A DNA stretch of 64,000 nt, taken from NCBI RefSeq assembly GCF_005405925.1, contig NZ_BJHV01000002.1, positions 1 through 64,000 of the forward strand, given 5' to 3'. Both the position numbers and the translations under genes were made by a program. This DNA is from Streptomyces antimycoticus (GTDB lineage: Bacteria; Actinomycetota; Actinomycetes; Streptomycetales; Streptomycetaceae). Shown here one piece after another: positions 25,671 to 33,827 of this stretch (position 1 is its first letter; each line of letters begins with the position of its first letter). Under the pieces are notes generated by a model. That model saw nothing but the letters and a program-made list of their open reading frames with translations, searched no databases and had not been told where the DNA came from.

Positions 25671-25925
25671 GTCCGGCATGCCGAATCGTCAGGACCACCT
25701 GCCCTCGTAGACAGAACCCTGTCGACAGGCACTGCCCCGCGGCCGTCAGCACCCCGGTCGAGCGCAAGGCGGCTGGTGCCCCTGATGCGGATGTCGACCT
25801 CGTAGTAGGGCAGGCCCAGGACGCTTATCTCCCTTCGCCTCTCTCGTGGTTGAGGGGCCGCTGCGACCGCCCCGACCCGGCAGGTGGCAGGGGCGGGGCG
25901 GCGCAGAGTGCGTTCAACGCGCGGT
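25671..25925. other. Region without a supported gene
   Basis: About 255 bases between the lipoprotein stop and the minus-strand small genes. No convincing open frame, RNA gene or strong hairpin. Confidence 0.4.
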
Positions 25926-26238
25926 TCAGCGGCTGGTTTCGATGGCGTACCGCAGATGCGTGCGCGCCCGCGCCAGCCGATCGCCCTGGTCGCTGTCTGT
26001 AAGGGTCAGCGCGTCGGTGAGGTGGCCGATGGCGTAGTCCAGTTCCTCTCCGGCGCGCTGCAGGTAGTCGACGTTCGCGCTGACGAGGACGTTCATGACG
26101 CGCTCGACGAGGTCGATGAGGCCGGTCGGAGTGACATCGGTCGGCGGTTCCTCATTGATGAGCGCGGCGAGGGTCCGTGCTGAAGCAGGCGGTGACCGCG
26201 GCGAAGGTGTCGGTGTGGCTCTGAGGCTGGGTGGCCAT
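25926..26238 (-). pseudogene. Small backbone gene, apparently frameshifted
   Basis: The ATG at 26238 has GGGAGG upstream and reads MATQPQSHTDTFAAVTACFS before a stop. The clearly coding remainder is in another frame: TLAALINEEPPTDVTPTGLI, DLVERVMNVLVSANVDYLQR, LTDALTLTDSDQGDRLARAR, stop at 25926. A single shift near 26170 gives a 103-aa helical protein. No family recognised. Confidence 0.5.
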
Positions 26239-26239
26239 G

Positions 26240-26418
26240 CGTGACCTCCCTACTGGTAGTCGAGGTGGAGTGTGACGGGCCACCGCACCGCCCCCGGCCC
26301 GTGTGGGCCCTGGATCGGCAGGTGGCAGTCCGGGCAGCCCGCGCCACCACTCGTCACCCGCCGGGAGATCGGCCGGAGTGAGCGGGTGGGGGTGCGGGCC
26401 GGGTGCCGCCCGGCTCAC
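26240..26418 (-). pseudogene. Small CxxC gene, apparently frameshifted
   Basis: A GTG at 26418 overlaps the preceding stop (GTGA) and reads VSRAAPGPHPHPLTPADLPA. The most protein-like C-terminus is in another frame: GCPDCHLPIQGPHGPGAVRW, PVTLHLDYQ, stop just before the next ribosome-binding site. A shift is needed to join them. Confidence 0.35.
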
Positions 26419-26620
26419 CGTCCGGCTCCCGCCGTGGCGAGCTCGGAGGCCAGGTGAACGGTGCCGAAGCCTTCGGCGAGCAGCTGCTCGCAGGTCGGCG
26501 TCAGCTCATGGAGCTCGCGTACGACGTGCAGCGGGACCACGCGGTCGCGGGAGGCGTTCTGGTTCTCCACCGTGGCGAGCGGGACATCGAACAGGACCGC
26601 TGCCGTGCGGGGAAAGGGCA
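26415..26620 (-). pseudogene. C-terminal part of a truncated backbone gene
   Basis: Reads DVPLATVENQNASRDRVVPL, HVVRELHELTPTCEQLLAEG, FGTVHLASELATAG and stops, with a GTGA overlap to the next small gene. The reading sense is lost near 26620, exactly where the plus-strand recombinase remnant begins, so the gene was probably cut by an insertion. The N-terminal gene fragment at 31.26-31.63 kb, on the same strand at the other end of the cargo block, is a candidate for its missing half. Confidence 0.5.
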
Positions 26621-27408
26621 AGTGGGAGCACCCTGGCCGCACGTACCGGAGCATCGTCCGCTACTGGCATATCCTGGAGCCGATCCTGAAGGGGTGGCTT
26701 GCGGACGGCGTCGAAAGCTTGCGCGAGATCACCCACGACGACGTCAAGAAGGCCATCGCCACCCGCAAGGGGACGCCGGCCCGCTCGATCCACATCGTCC
26801 TGCGGAACGTCTTCCGGGCCCTGCGGCAAGAGGGCGTAATCTTCCGCGACCCCACCCGCGGCCTCGTCTTCTCCGGCATCAACCAGACCCCACCTTCCGT
26901 GCCCTCGAACCGGCTGGCCGGCGTCCTCAGCCATGCACAGAACGACTTCCAGCGCTTCGTGATGGTGCTGGTCTGCGTCCACGCTCTCAGCGGCACCGAC
27001 ATCCGCCGACTACTACTCACCGACCTCGACCTGTCCCGTGAGCGCCTCATCGTCCGGCGCCCCGGCAAACGGCACATCATCTACCTGGACGAACTCACCT
27101 ACCGCTGCGCCTCCGCGTGGCTCCGTGAACGGCACCGCCGCTGGCCGGTGACCACCAACCCGCATCTGCTGATCAACCGATGGACCGCGGTGGACACCAC
27201 GCACTCGCCCATCGGCACCACGTTTACCTCCATCTTCCGGCCCACCGAACTCACGATGCCGACACTGCGGCAGGACCGGATCCGCGACGAGGCCTTCGAG
27301 GTTGGCGACCCGCTTCATCTGATGCGCCTCTTCGGCATCTCCTCTCACACCGCAATGCGGTACATCACTGCGGCCCACCCGGAACGCACTGCGAAACTAC
27401 CTCGGTAG
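26621..27408 (+). pseudogene. 5'-truncated recombinase-like protein
   Basis: The coherent part starts about GKWEHPGRTYRSIVRYWHIL and runs to 27408. It has the overall plan of the C-terminal half of the 812-aa recombinase-like protein at 39.7-42.1 kb: a core-binding-like region, MVLVCVHALSGTDIRRLLLT (position of the first recombinase Arg), then LRQDRIRDEAFEVGDPLHLM, RLFGISSHTAMRYI. A candidate Tyr remains (MRYI) but the H-x-x-R histidine is gone. The N-terminal third is missing and replaced by antisense of the truncated minus-strand gene. It is a relic of an integrative element that probably delivered the 27.4-31.1 kb cargo. Confidence 0.6.
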
Positions 27409-27457
27409 CAACAACCGCTCGCTCGGTGAAGCGCCGCTGTACGGCAGATCGAGCCAA

Positions 27458-28060
27458 TCAGTTCGGTGTGCGCTCAGTTGGCGGGACGGTGCGGGCGCGG
27501 AGGTGCGCGCGTTCACCTTGGTGGCCGAGGAGGCTGAGGATTTCGACGGGGTGTTCGTCGGCGTTGCCGAACCAATGGGGGGTGCGGGTGTCGAATTCGG
27601 CGGCTTCTCCGGGGCCCATGATCAGGTCGTTGTCGCCCAGGACCAGGCGCAGTCGGCCGTCGAGGACGTAGATCCATTCGTAGCCTTCGTGGCTGGCCTG
27701 CTCGGGATCGGGTGAGCGCATTTTTGGCGAGATGATCAGTTTGTAGGCTTGCAGGCTTCCCGCACGCCTGGTGAGCGGGAGCATGGTCATGCCGTGGCGG
27801 GTGACAGGCTGCAGGTGCAGGCGGGGGTCGCCCGTCTGCGGCGCGCCGATGAGCTGGCCGATGTCCACGCGCAGCTCCCGGGCCAGGGGCAGCAGCAATT
27901 CAAGGGTGGGGCGACGCTGGCCCGACTCCAGGCGCGAGAGCGTGCTGAGTGAGATCCCGGTGGCCTCGGCCAGGGCTGTCAGGGAAAGGCTGCGCTGGGT
28001 GCGCAGCCCTTTCAGGCGGGGGCCGACCGCGGCCATCGTCGACTGTGTTTCCTCATCCAT
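27458..28060 (-). CDS. XRE-family regulator with C-terminal cupin domain
   Basis: A 200-aa protein. The N-terminal HTH is KGLRTQRSLSLTALAEATGI, SLSTLSRLESGQRRPTLELL; the C-terminal cupin barrel has HEGYEWIYVLDGRLRLVLGD and GEAAEFDTRTPHWFGN with the usual Gly/His positions. This class represses divergent transporter or catabolic genes and responds to a small ligand through the cupin. It is divergent from the MFS exporter gene, with about 110 bases between them, so it most likely controls the exporter, methyltransferase and SDR run. Confidence 0.85.
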   Translation of the reverse strand: MDEETQSTMAAVGPRLKGLRTQRSLSLTALAEATGISLSTLSRLESGQRRPTLELLLPLARELRVDIGQLIGAPQTGDPRLHLQPVTRHGMTMLPLTRRAGSLQAYKLIISPKMRSPDPEQASHEGYEWIYVLDGRLRLVLGDNDLIMGPGEAAEFDTRTPHWFGNADEHPVEILSLLGHQGERAHLRARTVPPTERTPN

Positions 28061-28169
28061 GCCTCCAACCTTGCCACCGCAGCAAGGATCTTTGCGCGTT
28101 GTCGTGGACGGCCTGACCGTGGTGACAGGCGCCCCGCCCGGGTCCGCCGTACGGTATGGGAGAGACTCG

Positions 28170-29621
28170 ATGAGTCACGACAGCAGAACCGAGGTGCCGG
28201 ACGCGCAGCGGGCCGTGGCACCGCCCGGAGTGGCGATGGCGGTGCGCCGCGGTTCGGTGACGCTGGCCGTGGTGATCTTGGTTCTGACGCAGCTGATGTT
28301 CGTCGTGGACACCTCGATCGTGAACGTGGCCCTGCCCGACATTGGTCACGAGCTGGGCTTCTCCAGCGCGGGCCTGTCCTGGGTGGTCACCGCCTACGCG
28401 CTGACCTTCGGCGGCCTGATCCTGCTCAGCGGCAAAGTCGGCTCCATGATCGGCCCCCGCCGCGCTCTGATCCTGGGCGTCATCGTCTTCGTGATCGCCT
28501 CCGTCGCCGGGGGGCTCGCGCCCTCCGCCGGGGTCTTGGTGGCGGCGCGAGCACTGCAGGGAGTGGGCGCGGCCATGGCGGCACCCAGCGTGATGGTGCT
28601 GCTGATGGGGATCACCACGCCGGGCCCGCAGCGCTCTCGGGCCATGGCGATGTTCGTCCTGGCCGTCGGCGCAGGAGCCGCGGTCGGGCTGCTGGCGGGC
28701 GGAGTGCTGACGCAGACACTGGGCTGGCAGTGGGTGATGTTCGTCAACGCCCCCATCGGGCTGGTGGTGCTGCTGGGAGCGGTGCGCAACCTGCCGGAGA
28801 TGGAACGCCGGCGCACCTCGCTGGACATCGGCGGCGCCACGGCCTCGATCCTGACGATGGTGGCGCTGGTGTTCGCCTTCACCTCAGCCGCGGACCGCGG
28901 CTGGAGCAGCCCGGTGGTCGTCGGGTCGTTCGCCGTCGCCGCCCTCGCACTCGCGGCCCTGGTCGTGCGTGAGCGCCGGCATCCGCATCCGGTGATGCCG
29001 CTGGCGTTCTTCTCCTCCATGCGCAGCGCCGGCCCCCTGCTGTCGATGTTGGTCGTCCCGGCCGGGCAGGTCGGCTTCCTGTTCTTCACCACCCTGCTCA
29101 CCCAGCAGGTGCTCGGCTTCACCCCGATCCAGACCGGTCTTGCCCTGGTGCCCTTCACCGTCGGCCTGATCGCCACCAACCAGCTCACCCCCTGGCTGCT
29201 GCCGCGCCTGGGCGAGCGCGTCATCGGCAGTACGGGCCTTGCCGGACTGGTTCTGGGCATCGCCTGGATGGCGCTGGTGGCCGCCGACGCCGACGCGAAC
29301 ACCTCGATCGTCACCGTGCTGCTGCCCTCGATCCTGCTCGGCGCGGGCGCCGGCGCCACCTTCGCCCCCGTCACCGCCGTGATCATGCACCAGGCCCCCG
29401 CCGAGCACATCAGCGCCGCCGCCAGCCTCAACCAGGGCCTGCAACAGCTTGGCGGCGGTATGGGCCTGGCCGTCCTGACCAGCGTGCTGTCCGCCACCGG
29501 CGGCCTGGAGGGCGGTCTGGGAGCAACCCTGCTCGCGACCGCCGCCTTCCCCCTGACCGGCCTGCTCCTGTTCGGCCTCTGGGCACGCCGCATCCCCGCC
29601 CCCGACAACACCCCCGCATGA
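28170..29621 (+). CDS. MFS transporter, DHA2 type (14 spans), drug efflux-like
   Basis: The ATG at 28170 with GGGAGAG upstream gives a 483-aa protein. Motifs of the DHA2 (EmrB/QacA) branch: the N-terminal span VILVLTQLMFVVDTSIVNVA ('D..IVNVALP'), SAGLSWVVTAYALTFGGLIL, the loop motif GSMIGPRRALILG (motif A), GVGAAMAAPSVMVLL (motif C region), and a C-terminal ASLNQGLQQLGGGMGLAV. It should use the proton gradient to export small molecules. It starts a plus-strand run with the methyltransferase and SDR genes. Confidence 0.88.
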   Translation: MSHDSRTEVPDAQRAVAPPGVAMAVRRGSVTLAVVILVLTQLMFVVDTSIVNVALPDIGHELGFSSAGLSWVVTAYALTFGGLILLSGKVGSMIGPRRALILGVIVFVIASVAGGLAPSAGVLVAARALQGVGAAMAAPSVMVLLMGITTPGPQRSRAMAMFVLAVGAGAAVGLLAGGVLTQTLGWQWVMFVNAPIGLVVLLGAVRNLPEMERRRTSLDIGGATASILTMVALVFAFTSAADRGWSSPVVVGSFAVAALALAALVVRERRHPHPVMPLAFFSSMRSAGPLLSMLVVPAGQVGFLFFTTLLTQQVLGFTPIQTGLALVPFTVGLIATNQLTPWLLPRLGERVIGSTGLAGLVLGIAWMALVAADADANTSIVTVLLPSILLGAGAGATFAPVTAVIMHQAPAEHISAAASLNQGLQQLGGGMGLAVLTSVLSATGGLEGGLGATLLATAAFPLTGLLLFGLWARRIPAPDNTPA

Positions 29622-29658
29622 TCACCTCAGACCCCGAGCACGCCCTGGAGAACTCCTG

Positions 29659-30297
29659 ATGAGTAACACCGATCCGCGCTACGAAGCCGCGTTCTGGGAC
29701 CAGCGCTACAACCGCCCCAACCCGTTGTGGAGCGGGCAGCCCAACCCTGCCCTCGTTGAAGAAGTCACCGCGCTCGTACCCGGCACCGCGCTGGAAGCAG
29801 GATGCGGTGAGGGCGCCGACGCCATCTGGCTGGCCCAGGCAGGCTGGCAGGTCACCGGCACCGACTTCTCCGCCCAGGCCCTCGCCCGCGCAGCCGAGCA
29901 CACCCCGACCGTGCTCGCCGGACGCCTCACCTGGCAACAGACCGACATCCGTACCTGGACACCCGACGACGACGCACCCCGCTACGACCTGGTCGCCGCC
30001 TCCTTCCTCCACTTCCCCTCACCGCTGCGCCGCGCCGTCTTCGCCGCCCTCGCCGCACGGGTGGCCAGCAACGGACATCTGGTGATCATCGGCCACCACC
30101 CCAGCGACCTAGACACCGCGATGCCCCGCCCGCCCGAGCCCGACATCTTCTACACCGCCGACGACCTCATCGACGACCTCCCCGCAACCGCCTGGAAGGC
30201 CGTCACCCGCACCGCCCGCCCCCGCACCGCCACCACACCCGACGGCCGGCAGGTCACCATCCACGACACCGTCCTGACCGCCCAGCGCACCCAGTAA
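29659..30297 (+). CDS. Class I SAM-dependent methyltransferase (TehB/thiopurine-like)
   Basis: A 212-aa protein. FWDQRYNRPNPLWSGQPNPA is the usual N-terminus of this group; motif I is TALEAGCGEGADAIWLAQAG (SAM binding), followed by the acidic D of VTGTDFSAQAL, then YDLVAASFLHFPSPLRRAVF and GHLVIIGHHPSDLD. It could methylate a small toxic compound. Thirty-seven bases separate it from the exporter, so the two are probably co-transcribed. Confidence 0.85.
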   Translation: MSNTDPRYEAAFWDQRYNRPNPLWSGQPNPALVEEVTALVPGTALEAGCGEGADAIWLAQAGWQVTGTDFSAQALARAAEHTPTVLAGRLTWQQTDIRTWTPDDDAPRYDLVAASFLHFPSPLRRAVFAALAARVASNGHLVIIGHHPSDLDTAMPRPPEPDIFYTADDLIDDLPATAWKAVTRTARPRTATTPDGRQVTIHDTVLTAQRTQ

Positions 30298-30341
30298 CTC
30301 CTCTTACCAGCACCCGACAACGCACAGGAACGAGCACGACC

Positions 30342-31079
30342 ATGCACCACGACCTCACCCAGCAGACCGCCCTGGTCACCGGCGCCACCGCCGGCATCGG
30401 ACGGGCCACCGCCCTGGCCCTGGCCGCCCGCGGCGCCGACATCATCGTCCACGGCCGCGACGAGCAGCGCGCCGCCGACACCCTCCAGCGCATCACTGCC
30501 CTTGGGGCCAAGGCCCGCTTCGAGCCCGCCGACCTGTCCGACCCCGCGCAGGTGACAGCTCTGGCCGAACGCGCCGGACAGGTCGACATCCTGGTCAACA
30601 ACGCGGGCATCTTCCACTTCGCCCGCACCGCCGACACCACCCCCGACACCTTCGACGCCCACATCGCCATCAACCTGCGCGCCCCCTACCTCCTCGTCCA
30701 GGCCCTCGCCCCCTCAATGACCGAGCGCGGACACGGCGCCATCATCAACGTCAGCAGCGGCGCCGCTGATACCCCCGGCCTCGGCAGCGGCATCTACGGA
30801 GCCACCAAAGCCGCCCTGGAATCCCTCACCCGCGTCTGGGCCGCCGAATACGGCCCCGCCGGAGTCCGCGTCAACGCCGTCGCCGCAGGCCCCACCCGCA
30901 CCGAAGGCACCGCCGCCTACGGCGAAGCCTTCGAATCCGCCGGACAAGCCGTCGCTCTTCAGCGCCTCGCCGACCCCGAGGAAATCGCAGGAGCCATCGC
31001 CTTCATGGCCTCCCCCGACGCCAGCTACGTCAACGGCGCCACCCTCAGCGCCATGGGCGGCCAACCCGCTCTCGGATAG
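30342..31079 (+). CDS. Short-chain dehydrogenase/reductase
   Basis: A classical 245-aa SDR: TGATAGIG at 13-20 (NAD(P)-binding), NNAG at 86-89, catalytic Ser near 138-139 and Y152-x3-K156 in GIYGATKAALESL, and the C-terminal PEEIAGAIAFMASPDASYVN. Reduces or oxidises a small alcohol/ketone substrate. Third gene of the exporter-methyltransferase run; together they look like a detoxification or resistance cassette controlled by the XRE-cupin protein. The enzyme substrate cannot be told. Confidence 0.88.
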   Translation: MHHDLTQQTALVTGATAGIGRATALALAARGADIIVHGRDEQRAADTLQRITALGAKARFEPADLSDPAQVTALAERAGQVDILVNNAGIFHFARTADTTPDTFDAHIAINLRAPYLLVQALAPSMTERGHGAIINVSSGAADTPGLGSGIYGATKAALESLTRVWAAEYGPAGVRVNAVAAGPTRTEGTAAYGEAFESAGQAVALQRLADPEEIAGAIAFMASPDASYVNGATLSAMGGQPALG

Positions 31080-31103
31080 CGGGCTACCTGCAGTTCAGCG
31101 ACG

Positions 31104-31631
31104 TTATTTGAGTGCCTTCGGTGAAGCGGGCACGAGGCGACCTGGGAGGTGAGGTGGCAGCTGCGGGCCATGGACCGCCGAGCCTTGGCGCCGGAGTCTC
31201 GTTGACGACATCCCTAGCGAGCCCGACAAGTCCTCAACCTGCACGCGCTTTCGAGTCAAGGCTCGATCAACGTGCGGGTTCCTCGTCACGCAGTTCCGAG
31301 AATCCACGAACTCGCGCGCTTTGCCCTGCGAGGCGTCGAAGGTCGCCTTGCAGTCGACGTTCTCGCGCTTGTACTTCTCGATCTGCTCGATCAACCCGAA
31401 GTACGTCGCCCTGAACTCCTCGGACTCCAGGAAGATCAGCCCATACCCCTCGGGGCGGGTGTCGTGGCCGTTCTCCTTCAGTATCTCGACCATGTCCTCG
31501 TAGCCGGGGTCTCCCGGGGCGATGGTGCCGACGAGGGGCAGCCGGTAGTAGTCGCAGCTCGTGACGTGGGCCGGGTTGTTCTCGCTGACGTTGTGCGCGG
31601 TGCCGTACGTGTTCGTGATCGTGATGCTCAT
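31104..31631 (-). CDS. Hypothetical backbone protein, probably 3'-truncated
   Basis: The ATG at 31631 has AGGAAGGG upstream. The first 115 residues are coherent: MSITITNTYGTAHNVSENNP, CDYYRLPLVGTIAPGDPGYE, HDTRPEGYGLIFLESEEFRA, DCKATFDASQGKAREF. After VDSRN the sequence turns Arg-rich and low in coding character to the stop at 31104, suggesting that the native C-terminus was lost where the 26.6-31.25 kb cargo joined. The fragment at 26415-26620 may be the missing end. Confidence 0.55.
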   Translation of the reverse strand: MSITITNTYGTAHNVSENNPAHVTSCDYYRLPLVGTIAPGDPGYEDMVEILKENGHDTRPEGYGLIFLESEEFRATYFGLIEQIEKYKRENVDCKATFDASQGKAREFVDSRNCVTRNPHVDRALTRKRVQVEDLSGSLGMSSTRLRRQGSAVHGPQLPPHLPGRLVPASPKALK

Positions 31632-32071
31632 GCGTGGGTGCCCTTCCTGGGCTAACAGCGGGCGAGTGGTCAGGGGGCGGGGCCGGCAAGCGCGGTTCAG
31701 TGCGGCCGCCTGGTCGACGGCGCCCGTCAGGACGGCCTGGCCGTCCGGGCCCGGTGTGTCCAGCGCTGTGTGGCCGGGTCGCGGCGGGTTCTGGTTGTTT
31801 CGGCGAGGCGTCGGCGGCACGGCTCAGGCGCGGACCGCGTCCGCGTACTGTGCTTCCAGGTCAGCGCGGCCCTCGGAATCGTCGGCCTGGTCGTGGTCGT
31901 CGGCGACTGGGGAAGAGTCGGTGTTCCAGCCCTGCGCTATTCGGCCCGGAAGCTAGATGATCAATTCCGAGGGATGCCTGCGGAGGGTGTGGGGTGGGCG
32001 GTGGCCGAAGCCACCGCGAGACGGCCAGGCGGCGGGCTGCTGGCCCTGGTTGTCGAGGTGGGAGCGGGCGG
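31632..32071. other. Region with only gene remnants
   Basis: About 440 bases. A minus-strand C-terminal remnant (WNTDSSPVADDHDQADDSEG, LEAQYADAVRA, stop near 31824) has no start and follows a TAG at about 31955. Nothing else is supported. Confidence 0.4.
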
Positions 32072-32461
32072 TCAGGCGGCAGGGTCGACTTCGGGGTGCG
32101 TGAACCGCACGGGCTTGCCCAGCGACCGGGCGTAGGCGATTTCGGCTCGGGTGCTGTCTCCGATGTAGTCGCCGACTACGAGCACCTCATCAGCGAGCCG
32201 GATCTTCGCCCGGTGCAGACCGTCGAGTCGAACCTTCAGCGCCTCGGCCTCGACAGGATCGGACCAAAATTCGTGCGGCGACTCCATGTCAAAGCCCGGT
32301 TTGACGACAATCTTTCCGGCTTTGGTCTCCCGTAGATCGGCGTCGTTCATCTCGGTCATGAAGCGGGTGGAGCCGCAGATCACGACGATGCGCGGGAGGC
32401 TCAACAGCTTCTTCGCGTCGGCGAGCTTCTCCTCGGGGGTGAGCAGTTGCGGGTATGACAC
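32072..32461 (-). CDS. Nucleoside 2-deoxyribosyltransferase-like protein
   Basis: From the GTG at 32461, with GGAGGAA upstream, 129 aa: RIVVICGSTRFMTEMNDADL (Rossmann-like start with CGSTRF), then FDMESPHEFWSDPVEAEAL, and LADEVLVVGDYIGDSTRAEI, AYARSLGKPVRFTHPE. 'D.v.vvGdYIGdSTr.EI.yA...gKPv' is the nucleoside 2-deoxyribosyltransferase/DUF4406-like pattern; the Glu of TRAEI is the usual catalytic acid. It likely binds or hydrolyses a nucleotide base-sugar bond. Such genes are frequent on Streptomyces plasmids and phages. Confidence 0.75.
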   Translation of the reverse strand: MSYPQLLTPEEKLADAKKLLSLPRIVVICGSTRFMTEMNDADLRETKAGKIVVKPGFDMESPHEFWSDPVEAEALKVRLDGLHRAKIRLADEVLVVGDYIGDSTRAEIAYARSLGKPVRFTHPEVDPAA

Positions 32462-32546
32462 TGATTCCTCCTGGTGGTGTGGTCCAAGGGGTGCCTGCGG
32501 AGACGAGAACGAGGGTGCCCAAGATCGGTCCTCGAAGTCGCGGGGG

Positions 32547-32670
32547 CTAGTTGGTGGATTGAACAAGCTTCGAGGTATTCAGCCCGGCTGTTTTGGGCGT
32601 ACTGAGCCCAGGCGTAGGCGGTGTTGGGGTGGATGCCGAAGAGGTCGCTGACCACGATCGGAGGGAGGTC
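32547..32670 (-). pseudogene. C-terminal remnant of a recombinase-like protein
   Basis: In the frame passing 32670 to 32547: FTDLPPIVVSDLFGIHPNTA, YAWAQYAQNSRAEYLE. This 'LPP.V...L(F/L)GI.P..A..WA' tail matches the end of the 812-aa protein (VPPAVLQRLLGISPFAAERW). It abuts the 3' end of the next gene, whose native C-terminus appears to have been lost at this junction. Confidence 0.5.
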
Positions 32671-33034
32671 GGTGAATGGTGCGGGCGGCGGTGGCCAGGA
32701 GCACGGCCAGCTCGTGGCTGTGGTCGACGGTCCGCTCCAGGGCCTCGATCAGCTCGGGGCTGAGGCCGTTCGCGCGGGCCCCGGCGTGGTGTCCCTCGAG
32801 GAACAGCGCTTCGGTGAGGATGCGGCCGCGGGCATCGAGCAGGCCGGGCTGGACAGACAGTGCACTGGTGTTGCGGACGGTGGCCTGCTGCTGGTGCCAT
32901 GCCTGCAGGCTGTAGGCGGCCGATGTCTGCTGTCCCAGCCGCTCGTTGACCGCTGTGTTGCTGTCGTAAGCGATACGGCGGCCGAACAGGCTCGCGACAC
33001 GCTCGTACAGGCCGCGCCGGGTGATGGTGGTCAT
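32579..33034 (-). CDS. Hypothetical protein, C-terminus altered by a junction
   Basis: ATG at 33034 with AAGGAG upstream. MTTITRRGLYERVASLFGRR, AYSLQAWHQQQATVRNTSAL, LTEALFLEGHHAGARANGLS, DHSHELAVLLATAARTIH are coherent. From about residue 122 (32670) the frame reads antisense-like Arg/Pro sequence because it runs through the recombinase remnant in a different frame. A hairpin terminator lies upstream, between it and the 116-aa gene. No family recognised. Confidence 0.5.
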   Translation of the reverse strand: MTTITRRGLYERVASLFGRRIAYDSNTAVNERLGQQTSAAYSLQAWHQQQATVRNTSALSVQPGLLDARGRILTEALFLEGHHAGARANGLSPELIEALERTVDHSHELAVLLATAARTIHRPPSDRGQRPLRHPPQHRLRLGSVRPKQPG

Positions 33035-33090
33035 GCTCGTGCTTCTCCTTCGAGGAAGGGCGCCGGGCCGGGCGGCCGGGCGGAAACTGC

Positions 33091-33132
33091 CGGCCCCGCA
33101 CCCTCGTGCCAGGGCGAAGGGGTGCGGGGCCG
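33091..33132 (-). terminator. GC-rich hairpin terminator
   Basis: A 13-bp perfect stem (CGGCCCCGCACCC / GGGTGCGGGGCCG) with a 16-base loop, just downstream of the 116-aa gene. Confidence 0.6.
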
Positions 33133-33148
33133 ACGGAGACCGACCGGA

Positions 33149-33499
33149 TCAGGGGGCGCGTTCTCCCTGCGGGTCGAGAGCACGGGTGGCGTAGTAGGCC
33201 TGGAGCCCGGCGTCCTCGGTGACAAGCGCAGCCGCTTCGTGCAGCGGGCACGACGCATCGCCATCGTGATCGGGCTCGATCCGCTCAGCGGTCCGGGCTG
33301 CGACAGTGAGCAGCTGCGCCAAGGCGCCGAAGAGGCCCTCCTGCGGGTCGGCTTCGCGGTGGAGCTCACGCAGAATCTCCGCGAGCTCCTGGGCGTCGAT
33401 GTCGCCGGCGAGTTCGTCCTCGATCTGCTGGAGGGCGAGCTTCACGATCCCGGCGGAGGCTCGGACGCGCTTCAGCCGGGTGCGGGCGGCGGGGGTCAC
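33149..33499 (-). CDS. Hypothetical helical protein (116 aa)
   Basis: GTG at 33499 overlapping the stop of the split membrane-protein gene (GTGA). Reads TRLKRVRASAGIVKLALQQI, EDELAGDIDAQELAEILREL, LFGALAQLLTVAARTAERIE; an all-helical, acidic protein. No family recognised. The overlap shows it was co-translated with the membrane protein before that gene was split. Confidence 0.6.
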   Translation of the reverse strand: MTPAARTRLKRVRASAGIVKLALQQIEDELAGDIDAQELAEILRELHREADPQEGLFGALAQLLTVAARTAERIEPDHDGDASCPLHEAAALVTEDAGLQAYYATRALDPQGERAP

Positions 33500-33708
33500 C
33501 GGCGTCCCTTGCGCAGGGTGATCCAGGTGGTGACCAGGGCGGCGGCCACGCCGATCGCGCGGTGGGCTGCCTGGTCCAGCTCCATCAGCGCCGTGCCGGG
33601 CCCGGAGACGTCCTGGACGGGCTCGGGGTACGCGGTGCCCCCGCCTCCGGCCTTGCGGACGACGGTGGCGTGCTTGATGTAGCCGGTCTTGCCCGTCTTC
33701 TCCGCGAG
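33496..33708 (-). pseudogene. C-terminal half of a split backbone membrane-protein gene
   Basis: Reads LAEKTGKTGYIKHATVVRKA, then SGPGTALMELDQAAHRAIGV and AAALVTTWITLRKGRR, ending in a GTGA overlap. It has no start of its own. The pattern is what I remember as the end of a Streptomyces plasmid membrane protein of the form 'AITHG-IDRR-PLLW-LA-K-GK-GYI-H...GTALMELDQ-H...AA..TT'. The matching N-terminal half, ending IDRRDPLLW, lies at 43.7-44.1 kb on the same strand. The 10 kb between them is therefore an insertion. Confidence 0.75.
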
Positions 33709-33723
33709 TATCGGCAGGTTCGG
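33709..33723 (+). repeat. Left terminal inverted repeat of the 10-kb element
   Basis: TATCGGCAGGTTCGG, pairing (with one gap) with CCGAAGCCTGCCGAT at 43697-43711. Confidence 0.5.
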
Positions 33724-33827
33724 ATATTCGAAAGTGCGGAATAGCTACTGACTCAGACCCTTGAGGCGCCAGGGCGTCCATACCCAAGACCGGAGATATG
33801 CATTGGCGTGCCATAGCTTCGGTCGGC

